Positions 1 through 8,542 of a stretch of DNA of 38,745 bases are shown piece after piece. Source of the stretch: Aquificaceae bacterium (GTDB taxonomy: Bacteria > Aquificota > Aquificia > Aquificales > Aquificaceae); the NCBI GenBank assembly GCA_025057455.1, contig JANWWY010000013.1, positions 1 to 38,745 on the forward strand. The letters run 5' to 3'. The translations under genes and the position numbers were made by a program. Under the pieces are notes generated by a model. The model was not told the origin of the DNA, did no database searches, and worked only from the letters and a program-made list of their open reading frames with translations. Position 1 is the first letter of the stretch; each line of letters starts with the position of its first letter.

Positions 1-97
1 GAGGTCTGCCTTCTGGAAGGTAGAAATCCTGCTCGTGTTTGCAAACCATGAGGAAAGTATAAATCCCTGCCTCTAGAGGGGCAATGAGTAAGCTCAC
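1..97 (-). CDS. Start of an unknown protein, cut by the window edge
   Basis: An open frame runs from a GTG at 97-95 to the window edge with no stop and would give 32 residues beginning (M)SLLIAPLEAGIYTFLMVCK. The GTG overlaps the TGA stop of cutA (GTGA), the usual form of translational coupling, and the same strand carries the upstream operon. There is no Shine-Dalgarno sequence before the GTG. An in-frame ATG at 49-47 is a weaker alternative. The short 'APLEAGIYTF' stretch followed by a Cys and a His would suit a beta-sandwich metal protein such as a cupredoxin, but the fragment is too short to name a family. The open frame and overlap are seen; the function is not known. Confidence 0.4.
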   Translation of the reverse strand, partial: MSLLIAPLEAGIYTFLMVCKHEQDFYLPEGRP

Positions 98-408
98 CCA
101 AGGGAGTCATCTATCCATCTTAGATAATCCACATTTCCTGCCACTATGGGAAGGGCTATTATCTCTGGGACAGTGTAAGGATGGACTTCCTTCACCCTTC
201 TTAGGAGCTCCTCAAATTTTTTGGCAGAGGTTTTTACCACCAGAAGACCCTCCCTGTCTCTTTCTATGTTGCCCTTCCACCAGTATATGGAGTTAACCTC
301 TGGAACTACGTTCACACAAGCACCCAGCTTATTTTCTATGATAAATTCCGCAAGGTGTTGAGCCTTATCCACCGGCACGGTTATAAGCACCACGTAGTAG
401 CCAAGCAT
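94..408 (-). CDS. cutA: CutA1-type divalent-cation tolerance protein
   Basis: The 104-residue protein matches CutA1 in length and layout: an N-terminal strand (YYVVLITVP), the conserved core NKLGACVNVVP at 26-36, the central SIYWWKG strand, and the C-terminal VHPYTVPEIIALPI block at 75-88. CutA1 proteins are very stable cytoplasmic trimers linked to copper and other divalent-metal tolerance; their biochemical role is unsettled. The gene lies 16 bases after the acyl-synthetase/PlsC fusion on the same strand and may be the last well-defined gene of that operon. It has no Shine-Dalgarno sequence. An extended -10-like TGCTAAAAT ends 7 bases before the ATG, so it may also be made from its own leaderless mRNA. 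Confidence 0.93.
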   Translation of the reverse strand: MLGYYVVLITVPVDKAQHLAEFIIENKLGACVNVVPEVNSIYWWKGNIERDREGLLVVKTSAKKFEELLRRVKEVHPYTVPEIIALPIVAGNVDYLRWIDDSLG

Positions 409-415
409 GATTTAT

Positions 416-424
416 ATTTTAGCA
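416..424 (-). promoter_or_regulatory. Candidate extended -10 element of cutA
   Basis: The minus strand reads TGCTAAAAT here, a TGn extended -10 form, ending 7 bases before the cutA ATG. No -35 was recognised. Transcription would start at or next to the ATG. The AT-rich gap makes a chance match possible. Confidence 0.35.
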
Positions 425-2905
425 CTAAAGCAGTTTTTCCAGCTCTCGCCTTACCTCTTGCATAATATCCTCGTAGCTTTTCCCCTCGGGTATTACGGTT
501 TTGCCGAAAATGACTTCAATCTTTGTCGGTTTTGGAAATTTATCGCGCAAGGACATGGACTCGTAAGTCCCCTTTATGGCTACCGGCACCACTGGAACAG
601 ACAGCTCCTTGCTAAGTATGGCAAAGCCCTTCTTAAAAGGAAGCAGTTTCCCATCCCTTGTTCTTGCACCTTCTGGAAAGATGACTACTACCTTCCCCAA
701 TCTGAGGGCCCAGGCAGTCTTCTGAAGGGATTCCCTCAGTTTCTTGTCAAGGTTTACCGTTATCACATGGGCAATCTTCCCAAAAAGAGAGGTCAGGGGA
801 TTTCTGAAATACTCTTCAGCTCCAAGGAAGTAAGTTTTCTGGGCTATGGAAGAGGGAAGGGCTGAAGCAAGAACAAAGCCATCCAAATAGCTGGCATGAT
901 TGGGTGCAAGTATGAAAGGTTCTTTGGGAAGGTTTTCGTATCCCTTTACCTCTAAGCGGTTGTATAGGGTGAAAAAAATCTTCAGGAGCCACCTGCCTGC
1001 CTGAAAGAGAGGGTTATACTGAGGGAGCTCATAGGGCTTTGAGGAAAGAAGAATTTCCTTCCAGTTAATCTCCCAATATTCCGCCTTCTCCTTGCCTTCA
1101 ACTACTAGCTTTACCAACTCCTGTACGAGGGGATATTTTATGAGGTCTTCCTCACTCAGTTTTACACCAAAGGTCGACTCAAGAAAGCTCAAAAGTTCCA
1201 CCTTACCTAAAGAATCCAGTTCTAAGTCAAGCTCAACATGGTGATAACCTCTCACGTGTTTTTGGGTTAACCTTTCAAGGTAAGACCTAACCATATGACC
1301 TTCCTGGGTGTTCATTATGGGGTCTTCTTCTTTCCTTTCCAGGCCAAACTCGGCGGATTGGTATATTTGAGGAAGCAAAAACCTTTTTATTTTTCCTAAT
1401 CTTGTCTTGGGAAGCTCCTCCTTTATAACTCTAAAGCCCGTTATCCTCTTCCACTCTGGCAATCTTTGATTTACTTTGTCTATAACTTGCCACCTTACAA
1501 ACTCCTCTATGTTTAAAACGCCCCTCTCCCTCAGCTTATCAAAGTCCGGCAGAACAAGAGCCTTTAAAGACCCTTCTACTTCCAAGATAGCTATTTCCTT
1601 TAGCCCCCATGTTTCCTTTAAAATGAGCGACTCCAGCTCTTCTGGGTTTACCTTCTTACCACCAGAAAGAACGATGATTTCCTTCTTCCTGCCCGTTATG
1701 TAAAGGTAACCATCTTCGTCCAAGTAGCCCAGGTCTCCCGTCATAAGCCAACCATCCTTGAAGGCTTTTTTTGTTTCCTCTGGCTTTTTGTAATAGCCTT
1801 GCATTACGTTCACACCCCTTACGAGCACCTCCCCATCCTCAGCAATCTTTACGTAAACCTCTTCTATGGGAAGCCCCACTGAGCCAAGCTTTGGTCTGTT
1901 GGGTGGATTGAAGGAGACTATAGGGGAAGTCTCTGTTAGTCCATAGCCCTCAAGAATCGTAAAACCAAGACGGTTAAGGTCTGTGGCAACTTCAAGGGGC
2001 AATTTAGCCCCACCGCTTACGAGAAACTTGAGCTTTCCCCCAAAAGCCTTGTGAACTTTAATAAAGGCTAACCTTCTTAAACCCATACCCATGTAAGGCG
2101 ATAGGGCAAAGAGCACTCTTCCTATAGGATTTGACCTAATACCTTCCATAATTTTGTGATGTAGGAGCTGGTATAACCTTGGAACACCCACCAGTATTGT
2201 TATTCCATGTTCTCTCAAAGCCTTTAACAGTTCTTCAGAGCTTAGTCTTTCCAGAAAGACTACGGTTGCACCAAGATAAAGGGGAACCAAAAGGGTAACC
2301 ATAAGAGGATAGGAGTGATGAAAGGGCAAAAGGGCTAAGGTTGTATCATTCTTGCCTGCCACACCCACTTTTTCTATGGCCCTTATGTTGGAAAGAAGGT
2401 TTTTGAAGCTTAGCATAACACCCTTGGGTGGACCTGTAGTGCCAGAGGTGTAGAGAATTAGGGCTGTTTCATCGAGCCTTCTACTCATAGATTTGCCATA
2501 GGGTTTTGGAAGAATAAGCTTGTCAAAGTTGTAAGTTACTGGAGCCTTTCCCAATTTCTCAAGGGCTTTTCTTAGAGTGTTCTCCGTTGTATCAGAGCAG
2601 AAAATTATGTTTGGTTCTGTCTCACCTATTATGTAACTTAGCTCCCCCTCTGAAGACATGAAATCTACAGGCACAACTATGCCCCCCCTCTGCCACGTGC
2701 CATAAAAGGCGTATACCCATTCTGGTCTGTTCTCTGCGCATATTAAAACCCTCTCACCTGGCAGGATGTCTACAAGGCTGGCAAAACTGGAGACATTTTC
2801 TATAAGCTCTCTGTAGCTTACCTTTGTGTTTTCCTTAATTAAAGCCAGCTTTCGGTAATCCTCTATCTCTGGTAGGATTACCCCCTCCTCCAGAAGAAGC
2901 TTCAT
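425..2905 (-). CDS. Acyl-activating enzyme / ACP / PlsC acyltransferase fusion
   Basis: This 826-residue protein has three domains in order. Residues 1 to about 515 are an AMP-forming acyl-CoA/acyl-ACP synthetase (ANL family): YTSGTTGPPKG at 152-162, YGLTETSP at 321-328, the TGDL motif ending at 392, and the C-terminal catalytic Lys505 in TRLGKIKR. Residues 535-605 are an acyl-carrier domain with the phosphopantetheine serine in LDSL (Ser565). Residues 640-826 are a PlsC-type 1-acylglycerol-phosphate acyltransferase with NHASYLD at 669-675 and FPEGARTRDG at 743-752. The parts suggest that free fatty acids are activated, loaded on the built-in carrier and transferred to a lysophospholipid. E. 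coli Aas has similar activities in the opposite order, acyltransferase first. The gene follows yajC by 9 bases and has no Shine-Dalgarno sequence. The true acceptor is inferred. Confidence 0.88.
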   Translation of the reverse strand: MKLLLEEGVILPEIEDYRKLALIKENTKVSYRELIENVSSFASLVDILPGERVLICAENRPEWVYAFYGTWQRGGIVVPVDFMSSEGELSYIIGETEPNIIFCSDTTENTLRKALEKLGKAPVTYNFDKLILPKPYGKSMSRRLDETALILYTSGTTGPPKGVMLSFKNLLSNIRAIEKVGVAGKNDTTLALLPFHHSYPLMVTLLVPLYLGATVVFLERLSSEELLKALREHGITILVGVPRLYQLLHHKIMEGIRSNPIGRVLFALSPYMGMGLRRLAFIKVHKAFGGKLKFLVSGGAKLPLEVATDLNRLGFTILEGYGLTETSPIVSFNPPNRPKLGSVGLPIEEVYVKIAEDGEVLVRGVNVMQGYYKKPEETKKAFKDGWLMTGDLGYLDEDGYLYITGRKKEIIVLSGGKKVNPEELESLILKETWGLKEIAILEVEGSLKALVLPDFDKLRERGVLNIEEFVRWQVIDKVNQRLPEWKRITGFRVIKEELPKTRLGKIKRFLLPQIYQSAEFGLERKEEDPIMNTQEGHMVRSYLERLTQKHVRGYHHVELDLELDSLGKVELLSFLESTFGVKLSEEDLIKYPLVQELVKLVVEGKEKAEYWEINWKEILLSSKPYELPQYNPLFQAGRWLLKIFFTLYNRLEVKGYENLPKEPFILAPNHASYLDGFVLASALPSSIAQKTYFLGAEEYFRNPLTSLFGKIAHVITVNLDKKLRESLQKTAWALRLGKVVVIFPEGARTRDGKLLPFKKGFAILSKELSVPVVPVAIKGTYESMSLRDKFPKPTKIEVIFGKTVIPEGKSYEDIMQEVRRELEKLL

Positions 2906-2914
2906 AGGAAAATT

Positions 2915-3256
2915 TTACTCTTCTTTCTCCTTTTCCTCTTTCTTGTACGATGGTTGATAATGGGATATGGCTTCTTTTGTGAAGGTTATCCTTGTATTGG
3001 CATCCACCTTAAGGGTTACCGTATCATCTCCTATTTCTACCACCGTTCCCCATATACCCCCGCTGGTTACTACTCTGTCGCCCTTCTTTAGATTTGCCAG
3101 AAACTCTTGATGTTTTTTCCTTGCCTTGCTTTGCGGTCTTATAAGAAGGAAGTAAAACAAAGCAAAGAGTGCAAGAAAGAATACAAGCTGAAAAAGTAGA
3201 GCCCCTAATGGACTTCCTCCTTGTGTGTTCTGCTGAGCAAAGGCTATGTCTATCAT
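2915..3256 (-). CDS. yajC: Preprotein translocase accessory subunit YajC
   Basis: The 113-residue protein has the YajC layout: a short periplasmic start, one membrane helix (about 18-40, rich in Leu and Phe), the conserved FLLIRPQSKARKKHQEF stretch, and a small cytoplasmic beta domain (LKKGDRVVTSGGIWGTV) followed by a Lys/Glu tail. YajC associates with SecDF in the Sec protein-export machinery; no secD or secF is present here. A Shine-Dalgarno AGGAG lies just before the ATG. It sits 9 bases after the NlpD-like gene and 9 bases before the acyl-synthetase fusion, so it is transcribed with them. Confidence 0.95.
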   Translation of the reverse strand: MIDIAFAQQNTQGGSPLGALLFQLVFFLALFALFYFLLIRPQSKARKKHQEFLANLKKGDRVVTSGGIWGTVVEIGDDTVTLKVDANTRITFTKEAISHYQPSYKKEEKEKEE

Positions 3257-3265
3257 GGTCTCCTA

Positions 3266-3778
3266 TTATAGCACAGGTTCAAAGCTTATAGGCTTGCCTT
3301 CCTGGTCTCTTATTTCAAAAAGTAAACCGCATCCCTCTTGAGAATTCCCTACCCTTCCCAAAGGCTGACCCCTTTTTACTCTCTCTCCCCTTTTTACCAA
3401 AGTACTCTCGGTCTTTGCGTAAACGTATACCAATCCACCTTCACCTTCTACCATAACCACCCACCCATAGCCCCTAATGTCATCCCCAGAATAAAGAACC
3501 TTTCCATCGCTTACTGACCTAAAAAACTCCCCGCAGGAAGTGGTTATGTAGTAACCTCTTTCAGTTTTTGTAAACTTACCCTTGACCGGCAGTTGTACCC
3601 TAAGACTTTCTCTTGGCTGAGATGGTGTTTCTTCTTTTCGTGTCTCAACAACTGTGGACGGTTTTGTTTCCCTGTGTGTTTTTTTTGTTTCTTGAGCTGG
3701 TCTCTTGTCCCTTATTTCTATATGCACTATGCCACAGCTACTAAAGAAGATAAACAAAAGTAGCATCAAAGGTTTCAT
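3266..3778 (-). CDS. NlpD-like lipoprotein with a degenerate LytM (M23) domain
   Basis: From the ATG at 3778 the 170-residue protein starts with a lipoprotein signal ([15 protein letters not shown], lipid Cys15), then a charged linker, then a LytM/M23 domain at about 68-168 with [19 protein letters not shown] and [19 protein letters not shown]. The zinc ligands of active M23 peptidases are missing: the usual YAHL is YAKT and the final HLHFE is GLLFEIR, and no HxxxD precedes the core. This matches NlpD/EnvC-type proteins, which activate cell-wall amidases and do not cut peptidoglycan themselves. A longer reading frame opens at 3823, but the chosen start places the signal peptide at the N-terminus. 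The start lies 38 bases inside nnr. No Shine-Dalgarno sequence is visible. Confidence 0.8.
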   Translation of the reverse strand: MKPLMLLLFIFFSSCGIVHIEIRDKRPAQETKKTHRETKPSTVVETRKEETPSQPRESLRVQLPVKGKFTKTERGYYITTSCGEFFRSVSDGKVLYSGDDIRGYGWVVMVEGEGGLVYVYAKTESTLVKRGERVKRGQPLGRVGNSQEGCGLLFEIRDQEGKPISFEPVL

Positions 3779-5264
3779 TTTCAATAAGATTATACGCCTC
3801 TGGAATAGCCTCAACAAGGTCAAGAGCCTTTAAACTTTCTCTGTGTCTTTTCCTCTCTGCAACTTCACCCGCAAGACCGTGCAAGAAGACACCCAACTTG
3901 AGGGCTTCTTCTGTGGGCATAGCTCTTCCCATAAGAGCCAACAGCACTCCAGACAGCACGTCGCCCATACCACCCTTTGCCATAGCCGGCGTTCCTCTCA
4001 CAGAGAGAAATACCTTGCCTTCTGGCGTTGCTATGGCAGTCCTTGAAGATTTCAGTACTAAGTAGCAGTTGTATTTTACGGAAAACTCAAGAGCCACATC
4101 TGTAAGGTTTTCCCTTATGCAATCCTTGTCAAGCCCCGTAAGCCTTTGAAATTCACCCACATGTGGTGTAAGCACGGTAGTGTGCCTTCTTTCCTTCAAA
4201 ATGCTCAAGTCAAGTCCTGAAAGATTGTTTATGGCATCCGCATCCAAAAGCAAGGGTTTTTCCAAGCCAAGTAAGAGCTCTTGAACAATCTCTTTACCCT
4301 CCTCGTACCAATCCATGCCCATGCCTACCGCAACCGCTGAGAACCTTCCCTGCATTTGAAGAACCTGCTTTGCACTTTCTTTAGAGAGCCTCTCCTTACC
4401 TTTTAGCGGTATGCTCATTTCCTCCACAAGGCTTGTTTCAAAGACGAAGTTTAGACCCTCTGGGACACCTACGCTCACAAGACCAGCTCCCGCTGTTGTA
4501 GAGGCTTTGGCACTCATGATGACTGCGCCCGTCTTTCCGATACTTCCACCCACAATTAAAACGTGTCCCATCGTGCCCTTGTGAACATCTGCAGGTCTGT
4601 CTGGGATTTTTACTCTGGTTATGACCTCCCTCCCTACCTTCTCCGCAAGCCACTGAGGTATGCCTATGTTTGCCACGTAGAGCTTACCACACTTTTTACT
4701 GGCAGGATGCAAAAGGTGGCAGAGCTTTGGAAACTGAAAGGTTACCGTCAGGCAAGCCTTCACAGAAGGCTCGAAGGCTTTTCCCGTATCGGCGGATAGA
4801 CCAGATGGTAAATCCACAGAAACTACAGGAACGCCTGAGCTATTCATAAGCTCTATCCAGTATGCAGTCTCGCCCTTTGCTGGTGGCTCAAACCCAGTGC
4901 CAAACAAAGCATCTACAATAAGGTCAAAGGCTTTAACGTCTACATTTTTCAGTGGCTCAAGTCCAAGATTTTTTAGGATATTGAGCTGAGTCCTTGCATC
5001 TCCCTTTAGCTCTTCACCCAACGCCAGAAAATAACCAACTTCATACCCCATGAGATGCAAGTGCCTTGCCACCACAAGACCGTCCCCACCGTTGTTTCCC
5101 TTCCCTGCCACTACCAAAACCTTTCTTGCTCGGGGAAACTCTCTTCTTATAACCTCCACCACCGAAAGCCCTGCCTTTTCCATAAGAAGTAAGGACGGTA
5201 TGCCAAGCTCTTCTATGGCTGTTTTGTCTATACTTTGCATTTCTAAGGCGGTGAGAACCTTCAT
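3741..5264 (-). CDS. nnr: Bifunctional NAD(P)H-hydrate epimerase / ADP-dependent dehydratase
   Basis: The 507-residue protein joins both halves of the NAD(P)HX repair system, as in E. coli YjeF. The N-terminal epimerase (about 1-210) carries [11 protein letters not shown] at 52-62 and VDALFGTG. The C-terminal dehydratase (about 220-500) carries LTPHVGEF and GGMGDVLSG at 431-439, the ADP-binding signature. It restores heat-damaged hydrated NADH and NADPH, a useful function at high temperature. It is the first gene of the minus-strand operon that continues into the NlpD-like lipoprotein. There is no Shine-Dalgarno sequence; a TAAAAT lies 8 bases before the ATG at 5273-5278. Confidence 0.95.
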   Translation of the reverse strand: MKVLTALEMQSIDKTAIEELGIPSLLLMEKAGLSVVEVIRREFPRARKVLVVAGKGNNGGDGLVVARHLHLMGYEVGYFLALGEELKGDARTQLNILKNLGLEPLKNVDVKAFDLIVDALFGTGFEPPAKGETAYWIELMNSSGVPVVSVDLPSGLSADTGKAFEPSVKACLTVTFQFPKLCHLLHPASKKCGKLYVANIGIPQWLAEKVGREVITRVKIPDRPADVHKGTMGHVLIVGGSIGKTGAVIMSAKASTTAGAGLVSVGVPEGLNFVFETSLVEEMSIPLKGKERLSKESAKQVLQMQGRFSAVAVGMGMDWYEEGKEIVQELLLGLEKPLLLDADAINNLSGLDLSILKERRHTTVLTPHVGEFQRLTGLDKDCIRENLTDVALEFSVKYNCYLVLKSSRTAIATPEGKVFLSVRGTPAMAKGGMGDVLSGVLLALMGRAMPTEEALKLGVFLHGLAGEVAERKRHRESLKALDLVEAIPEAYNLIENETFDATFVYLL

Positions 5265-5380
5265 GGTTTTAGATTTTAAGGTAATTGGTATTCTTCAGAT
5301 GGACATTCTTTATCTCAACCAACATTGAATCAGCGAGCACCTTGTCTGTCATCAAAAGACACAAAGACACTTTATAACCT

Positions 5381-5386
5381 TATAAT
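5381..5386 (+). promoter_or_regulatory. Candidate -10 of the dsrE-like gene
   Basis: A perfect TATAAT lies 34 bases before the ATG at 5421, leaving room for a short leader with the AAAGGAGG site near 5407. No clear -35 was found. The 156-base gap 5265-5420 between nnr and this gene is AT-rich and shows nothing else I recognise. Confidence 0.45.
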
Positions 5387-5420
5387 AATATTCATTAAAA
5401 ACTCAAAAAGGAGGCTCGCC

Positions 5421-5795
5421 ATGGAACAGAAAGCACCAGACCTGGTTATAATCCTGCTAACTGGGAAGGAAAATCCAAAGAGGCTACCCTCTGCCTTTTT
5501 CCTTGCCTCTACTGCGGCGGCGGAGGACATGAATGTGGTGGTATACTTTACTGGACCTGCCACCGAGCTTCTCAAGAAGGGTGTGGCGGACAGCATATAC
5601 CCTATGGAGGGTGGACAACCTCTCTCCTACTTTATCAAGCTTGCCCTTGATAATGGCGTTCAGATGGTAGCCTGCAAGCAATCTCTGGACCTTAACAACA
5701 TGAAGGAGGAAGACCTTGCCTACAATTTCCCAGTGCTAACACCCACTCAGGCACTTCCGACACTGGGAATGGCTGGAAGAGTTCTAACTTGGTAA
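5421..5795 (+). CDS. DsrE/DsrF-family small sulfur-relay-like protein
   Basis: The 124-residue protein resembles the DsrE/F (peroxiredoxin-like) fold: a first strand DLVIILLTG, a helix rich in small residues (FFLASTAAAEDMN), the strand VVVYFTGPATELLKKGV, and MVACKQSLDLNN with the one conserved-position cysteine. DsrE-family proteins carry persulfide groups in sulfur oxidation and tRNA thiolation; this one is a single-domain stand-alone copy, so the exact partner is not known. The start was set at 5421, which has AAAGGAGG 8 bases upstream, and not at the upstream in-frame codon 5325. It overlaps the end of the GT9 gene by 12 bases, tail to tail. Confidence 0.75.
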   Translation: MEQKAPDLVIILLTGKENPKRLPSAFFLASTAAAEDMNVVVYFTGPATELLKKGVADSIYPMEGGQPLSYFIKLALDNGVQMVACKQSLDLNNMKEEDLAYNFPVLTPTQALPTLGMAGRVLTW

Positions 5796-6722
5796 AAGGC
5801 TCAAAGCCCTCTCAAATATAAAGTAAGGGTCTATATGTAGGCATGGGTAGGGGTAATCCCCTATCCTGCATTTTCCCTTTCCGTGCAGGTCGCAAGGTTG
5901 GCAGTAAAGACCCTTTAACATGTATATGCCTTCCTCTTCCTTCAGTGCAAAACCGAGTGTGGGATGAGTACCGCCGTAAACTTGAACAGCCTTTGTCCCT
6001 ACAGCCCTAGCCACATGCAAGAGTCCAGAATCGTTACCGAGGAATAGCATTCCACCCTTTATGACCGCCATAACATCCATTAAAGATAGCTGACCGCAGA
6101 AGTTTATACCCTTCCAATCCTCCGACAGCTTTCTGTCTGTTTGGTCCCCCACATAAACAACCTTATAGCCTATGCTAAGAAAAAGTTCCGCCAGCTTATC
6201 AAAGTAAGGGTATCTCTTTTTTTGGTATCTTGCACCCGGTGCTATGCATATGTATCTCTCACCAAGTTTTTCTTTCCAGCTTTTTACTCTGTCTTCGCTC
6301 AGCACAATCTTGGGCCTTCCCTCCTTGTAGCCTATTGTGGAAAGGTAAGCATCTATTACGCTATAGGGTTTTCTAAAGGCTTTAAAATATATGGCAAGTC
6401 TTCTTCTTATGGACTGCTTTCTGTAAACTTTCCAGCTACCGCCTAAAAGAAGTCTGAGCAAGAAGGTTTTTAGGTTTTTGTGTAGGTCAACGTATAGGTC
6501 AAAGTGCTTGAAGGCTTTGAGGTTTTCTTCCTTAAAAAGCTCTTCTTTTCTTATCTGAAAGACCTTCAGTCTTGGGTCTTCTGAAAAAACCTCGCCGTAA
6601 GGAAAAAAGGTAAGAAGATGAGGTCTGTAGCCAAGTTCTATTAGTGGGTCTATAAGGCAAGATGTTAAGACCACATCACCGAAGGAAGAGAGCCTTACTA
6701 TCAATGCCCTTTTTTCAGCCAC
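5784..6722 (-). CDS. Glycosyltransferase family 9 (heptosyltransferase-like)
   Basis: The 312-residue protein shows the GT9 (ADP-heptose:LPS heptosyltransferase) pattern: an N-terminal ALIVRLSSFGDVVLTSCLI, the middle ICIAPGARYQKKRYP, and the nucleotide-sugar site FLGNDSGLLHVARAVGTKA followed by VQVYGGTHPTLG. A C-terminal cysteine cluster (LYCQPCDLHGKGKC) is typical of this family. It probably adds a sugar to the core of lipopolysaccharide at the cytoplasmic membrane; the sugar donor cannot be told from sequence. It overlaps the MoaD-like gene by 8 bases and is likely translationally coupled to it. Confidence 0.87.
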   Translation of the reverse strand: MAEKRALIVRLSSFGDVVLTSCLIDPLIELGYRPHLLTFFPYGEVFSEDPRLKVFQIRKEELFKEENLKAFKHFDLYVDLHKNLKTFLLRLLLGGSWKVYRKQSIRRRLAIYFKAFRKPYSVIDAYLSTIGYKEGRPKIVLSEDRVKSWKEKLGERYICIAPGARYQKKRYPYFDKLAELFLSIGYKVVYVGDQTDRKLSEDWKGINFCGQLSLMDVMAVIKGGMLFLGNDSGLLHVARAVGTKAVQVYGGTHPTLGFALKEEEGIYMLKGLYCQPCDLHGKGKCRIGDYPYPCLHIDPYFIFERALSLLPS

Positions 6723-6948
6723 CGCTCACAGGGGGTATAATGGCTACTCTGTCATTCTGCCCTATAAAGTAGTCTTCGTCCACATATTCCTCGTTTACCG
6801 CAAACCTGACAACCTTTAGAATAGGCTCAAGTTCCGGATATTTCCTTATGAGAAGGTCTCTTAGCTGGGAAACAGTTCCACTAAACTCTATATCTTCCTC
6901 GCTCTTTTTTAGTTTTTCCCTTACCATAGCAAAGTATAGAAGTTTCAT
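6715..6948 (-). CDS. MoaD/ThiS-family small sulfur-carrier protein
   Basis: The 77-residue protein has the beta-grasp layout of MoaD: MKLLYFAMVRE, a region LRDLLIRKYPEL, the VRFAVNEEYV strand, and a C-terminal NDRVAIIPPVSGG ending in Gly-Gly. The exposed Gly-Gly is adenylated and thiocarboxylated in MoaD, so it is most likely the small subunit of molybdopterin synthase, although no other molybdenum-cofactor gene is near. It lies 10 bases after purH and overlaps the GT9 gene by 8 bases. Confidence 0.85.
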   Translation of the reverse strand: MKLLYFAMVREKLKKSEEDIEFSGTVSQLRDLLIRKYPELEPILKVVRFAVNEEYVDEDYFIGQNDRVAIIPPVSGG

Positions 6949-6958
6949 GTTTAATAAT

Positions 6959-8476
6959 CTAATGCCTGAAGTGTCTTGTGCCAGTAAACACCATAGCCAT
7001 CTGGTGCTGGTTTACCGCTTCTATAACTTCCTTGTCCCTTATGGAACCGCCGGGTTGTATTATGGCCCTTATGCCAGCCTCCTTTGCTATGTCTACACTG
7101 TCTCTGAAAGGAAGGAAAGCTTCTGAAGCTACAACACTCCCCTCGGTGTCAAACCCGAACCTTTTAGCCCGCGATATGGCACACCTGAGACTGTCAACCC
7201 TTGATACGTTCCCAGAGCCTATGCCCATGGTTTTACCATCCTTTGCTATAACTACGGCGTTTGATTTTACGTATTTGCAAACCTTCCAAGCAAAAAATAG
7301 GTCTCTTAGCTCTTCTTCTGTGGGTTTTCTCTCGGATACAACCTCAAGCTTTTGGTAGTCTATCGTGTCCTCATCCTGAAGAAGAAAGCCACCGCTTACC
7401 TTCTTTATGTCAAAGGAAGTGGAAAAGCCCATAGCCTTAACAAGCCTTAGGTTTTTCTTCTTTGAAAATACTTCCAAGGCATCCTCCGAAAAGTCTGGGG
7501 CTACGACCACCTCAAGGAATACATCCAATAGCCTTGAGGCTAACTCTCTCTCCACTCTGTCGTTGAAGGCTACTATGCCACCAAAGGCGGATTCCGGGTC
7601 TGCGTTGTATGCCCTTTCAAAGGCTTCCAAAAGGTCTCTGCCTAAAGCTACACCGCAAGGATTGTTGTGCTTTACTATTACACAGGCAGGCTCGTTAAAC
7701 TCGCTTACGAGCCTAAAGGCTGAATCGCTATCAAGGTAGTTGTTAAAGGACATCTCTTTGCCCTGCAGAACTTTTGAAGATACTATACCCAGGTCTTCAA
7801 GGGGGTTTTGGAACATCCAGCCTCTCTGATGGGGGTTTTCTCCGTATCTTAAAGAGCCTATCAACTTCATGGGAATTGCGGAGTGTTTAAAAACATGCTC
7901 TATTTCAAACAACTTCATTAGAACCCCTGATACAAGAGCATCATAGTAAGCGGTAAGAGAGAAGGCTTTCACCGCCAGAAACTTCCTATCTTCAAGGCTT
8001 AGGCTGTCCTCTTCTATTTTCTTCGCTACCCATCCGTAATCTTCTGGGTCCACCACCACCGCAACTCTGTAAAAGTTCTTGGCGGAAGCCCTTATAAGGG
8101 TTGGACCGCCTATGTCTATGAATTCCATAAGCTCCCTTTCTGTGAGGTCTTCCCTTAGCTTTTCTTCAAAGGGGTAGAGGTTTACCACTACAAGGTCTAT
8201 GGGCTCTATGTGGAGCTTTTTTATGTCTTCCGCATCCTCTTTAACCCAATCTCTGAAGAGTATTCCACCGTGCACCACAGGATGAAGGGTCTTCACCCTT
8301 CCATCCAGTATTTCTGGAAAGCCTGTGAGCTCCTCCACAAGCTTGACCTTGTAACCCAAGTCCTTTATAAACTTTGCTGTCCCACCGGTGGATATAATGT
8401 CGTAGCCTTTTTTTTCTAAAGCTTTCAGTAGAGGCTCCAAACCTTGCTTGTAGTATACGGATATAAGTGCCTTCAT
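6959..8476 (-). CDS. purH: AICAR transformylase / IMP cyclohydrolase
   Basis: The 505-residue bifunctional enzyme catalyses the last two steps of purine synthesis in the cytosol: formyl transfer to AICAR and ring closure to IMP. The cyclohydrolase half (about 1-195) carries IISTGGTAKFI, LDGRVKTLHPVVHGG and IDIGGPTLIRASAKN. The transformylase half carries YGENPHQ at 211-217, LQGKEMSFNN at 237-246 and the catalytic KHNNPCG at 269-275, then AIIQPGGSIRD and a C-terminal TGTRHFRH. Length is close to the family norm. No Shine-Dalgarno sequence is seen; a TAAAAT lies about 9 bases upstream. It is followed by the moaD-like and GT9 genes. Confidence 0.97.
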   Translation of the reverse strand: MKALISVYYKQGLEPLLKALEKKGYDIISTGGTAKFIKDLGYKVKLVEELTGFPEILDGRVKTLHPVVHGGILFRDWVKEDAEDIKKLHIEPIDLVVVNLYPFEEKLREDLTERELMEFIDIGGPTLIRASAKNFYRVAVVVDPEDYGWVAKKIEEDSLSLEDRKFLAVKAFSLTAYYDALVSGVLMKLFEIEHVFKHSAIPMKLIGSLRYGENPHQRGWMFQNPLEDLGIVSSKVLQGKEMSFNNYLDSDSAFRLVSEFNEPACVIVKHNNPCGVALGRDLLEAFERAYNADPESAFGGIVAFNDRVERELASRLLDVFLEVVVAPDFSEDALEVFSKKKNLRLVKAMGFSTSFDIKKVSGGFLLQDEDTIDYQKLEVVSERKPTEEELRDLFFAWKVCKYVKSNAVVIAKDGKTMGIGSGNVSRVDSLRCAISRAKRFGFDTEGSVVASEAFLPFRDSVDIAKEAGIRAIIQPGGSIRDKEVIEAVNQHQMAMVFTGTRHFRH

Positions 8477-8542
8477 GAAAATAAGATTTTATCACTTCCG
8501 TAGAGTATGGCATAAAGCAAAACTCCGCCTATTTCTACTATT

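Noticed and set aside
407-865. 152-codon plus-strand frame opposite the PlsC domain
   Set aside because: It is the antisense of a conserved acyltransferase domain, has no ribosome site and no recognisable protein pattern.
3265-3270. TATAAT before yajC as a promoter
   Set aside because: It arises from the CTA-TAA end of the upstream gene and is followed at once by the yajC ribosome site, so a start there would remove that site; operon readthrough is simpler.
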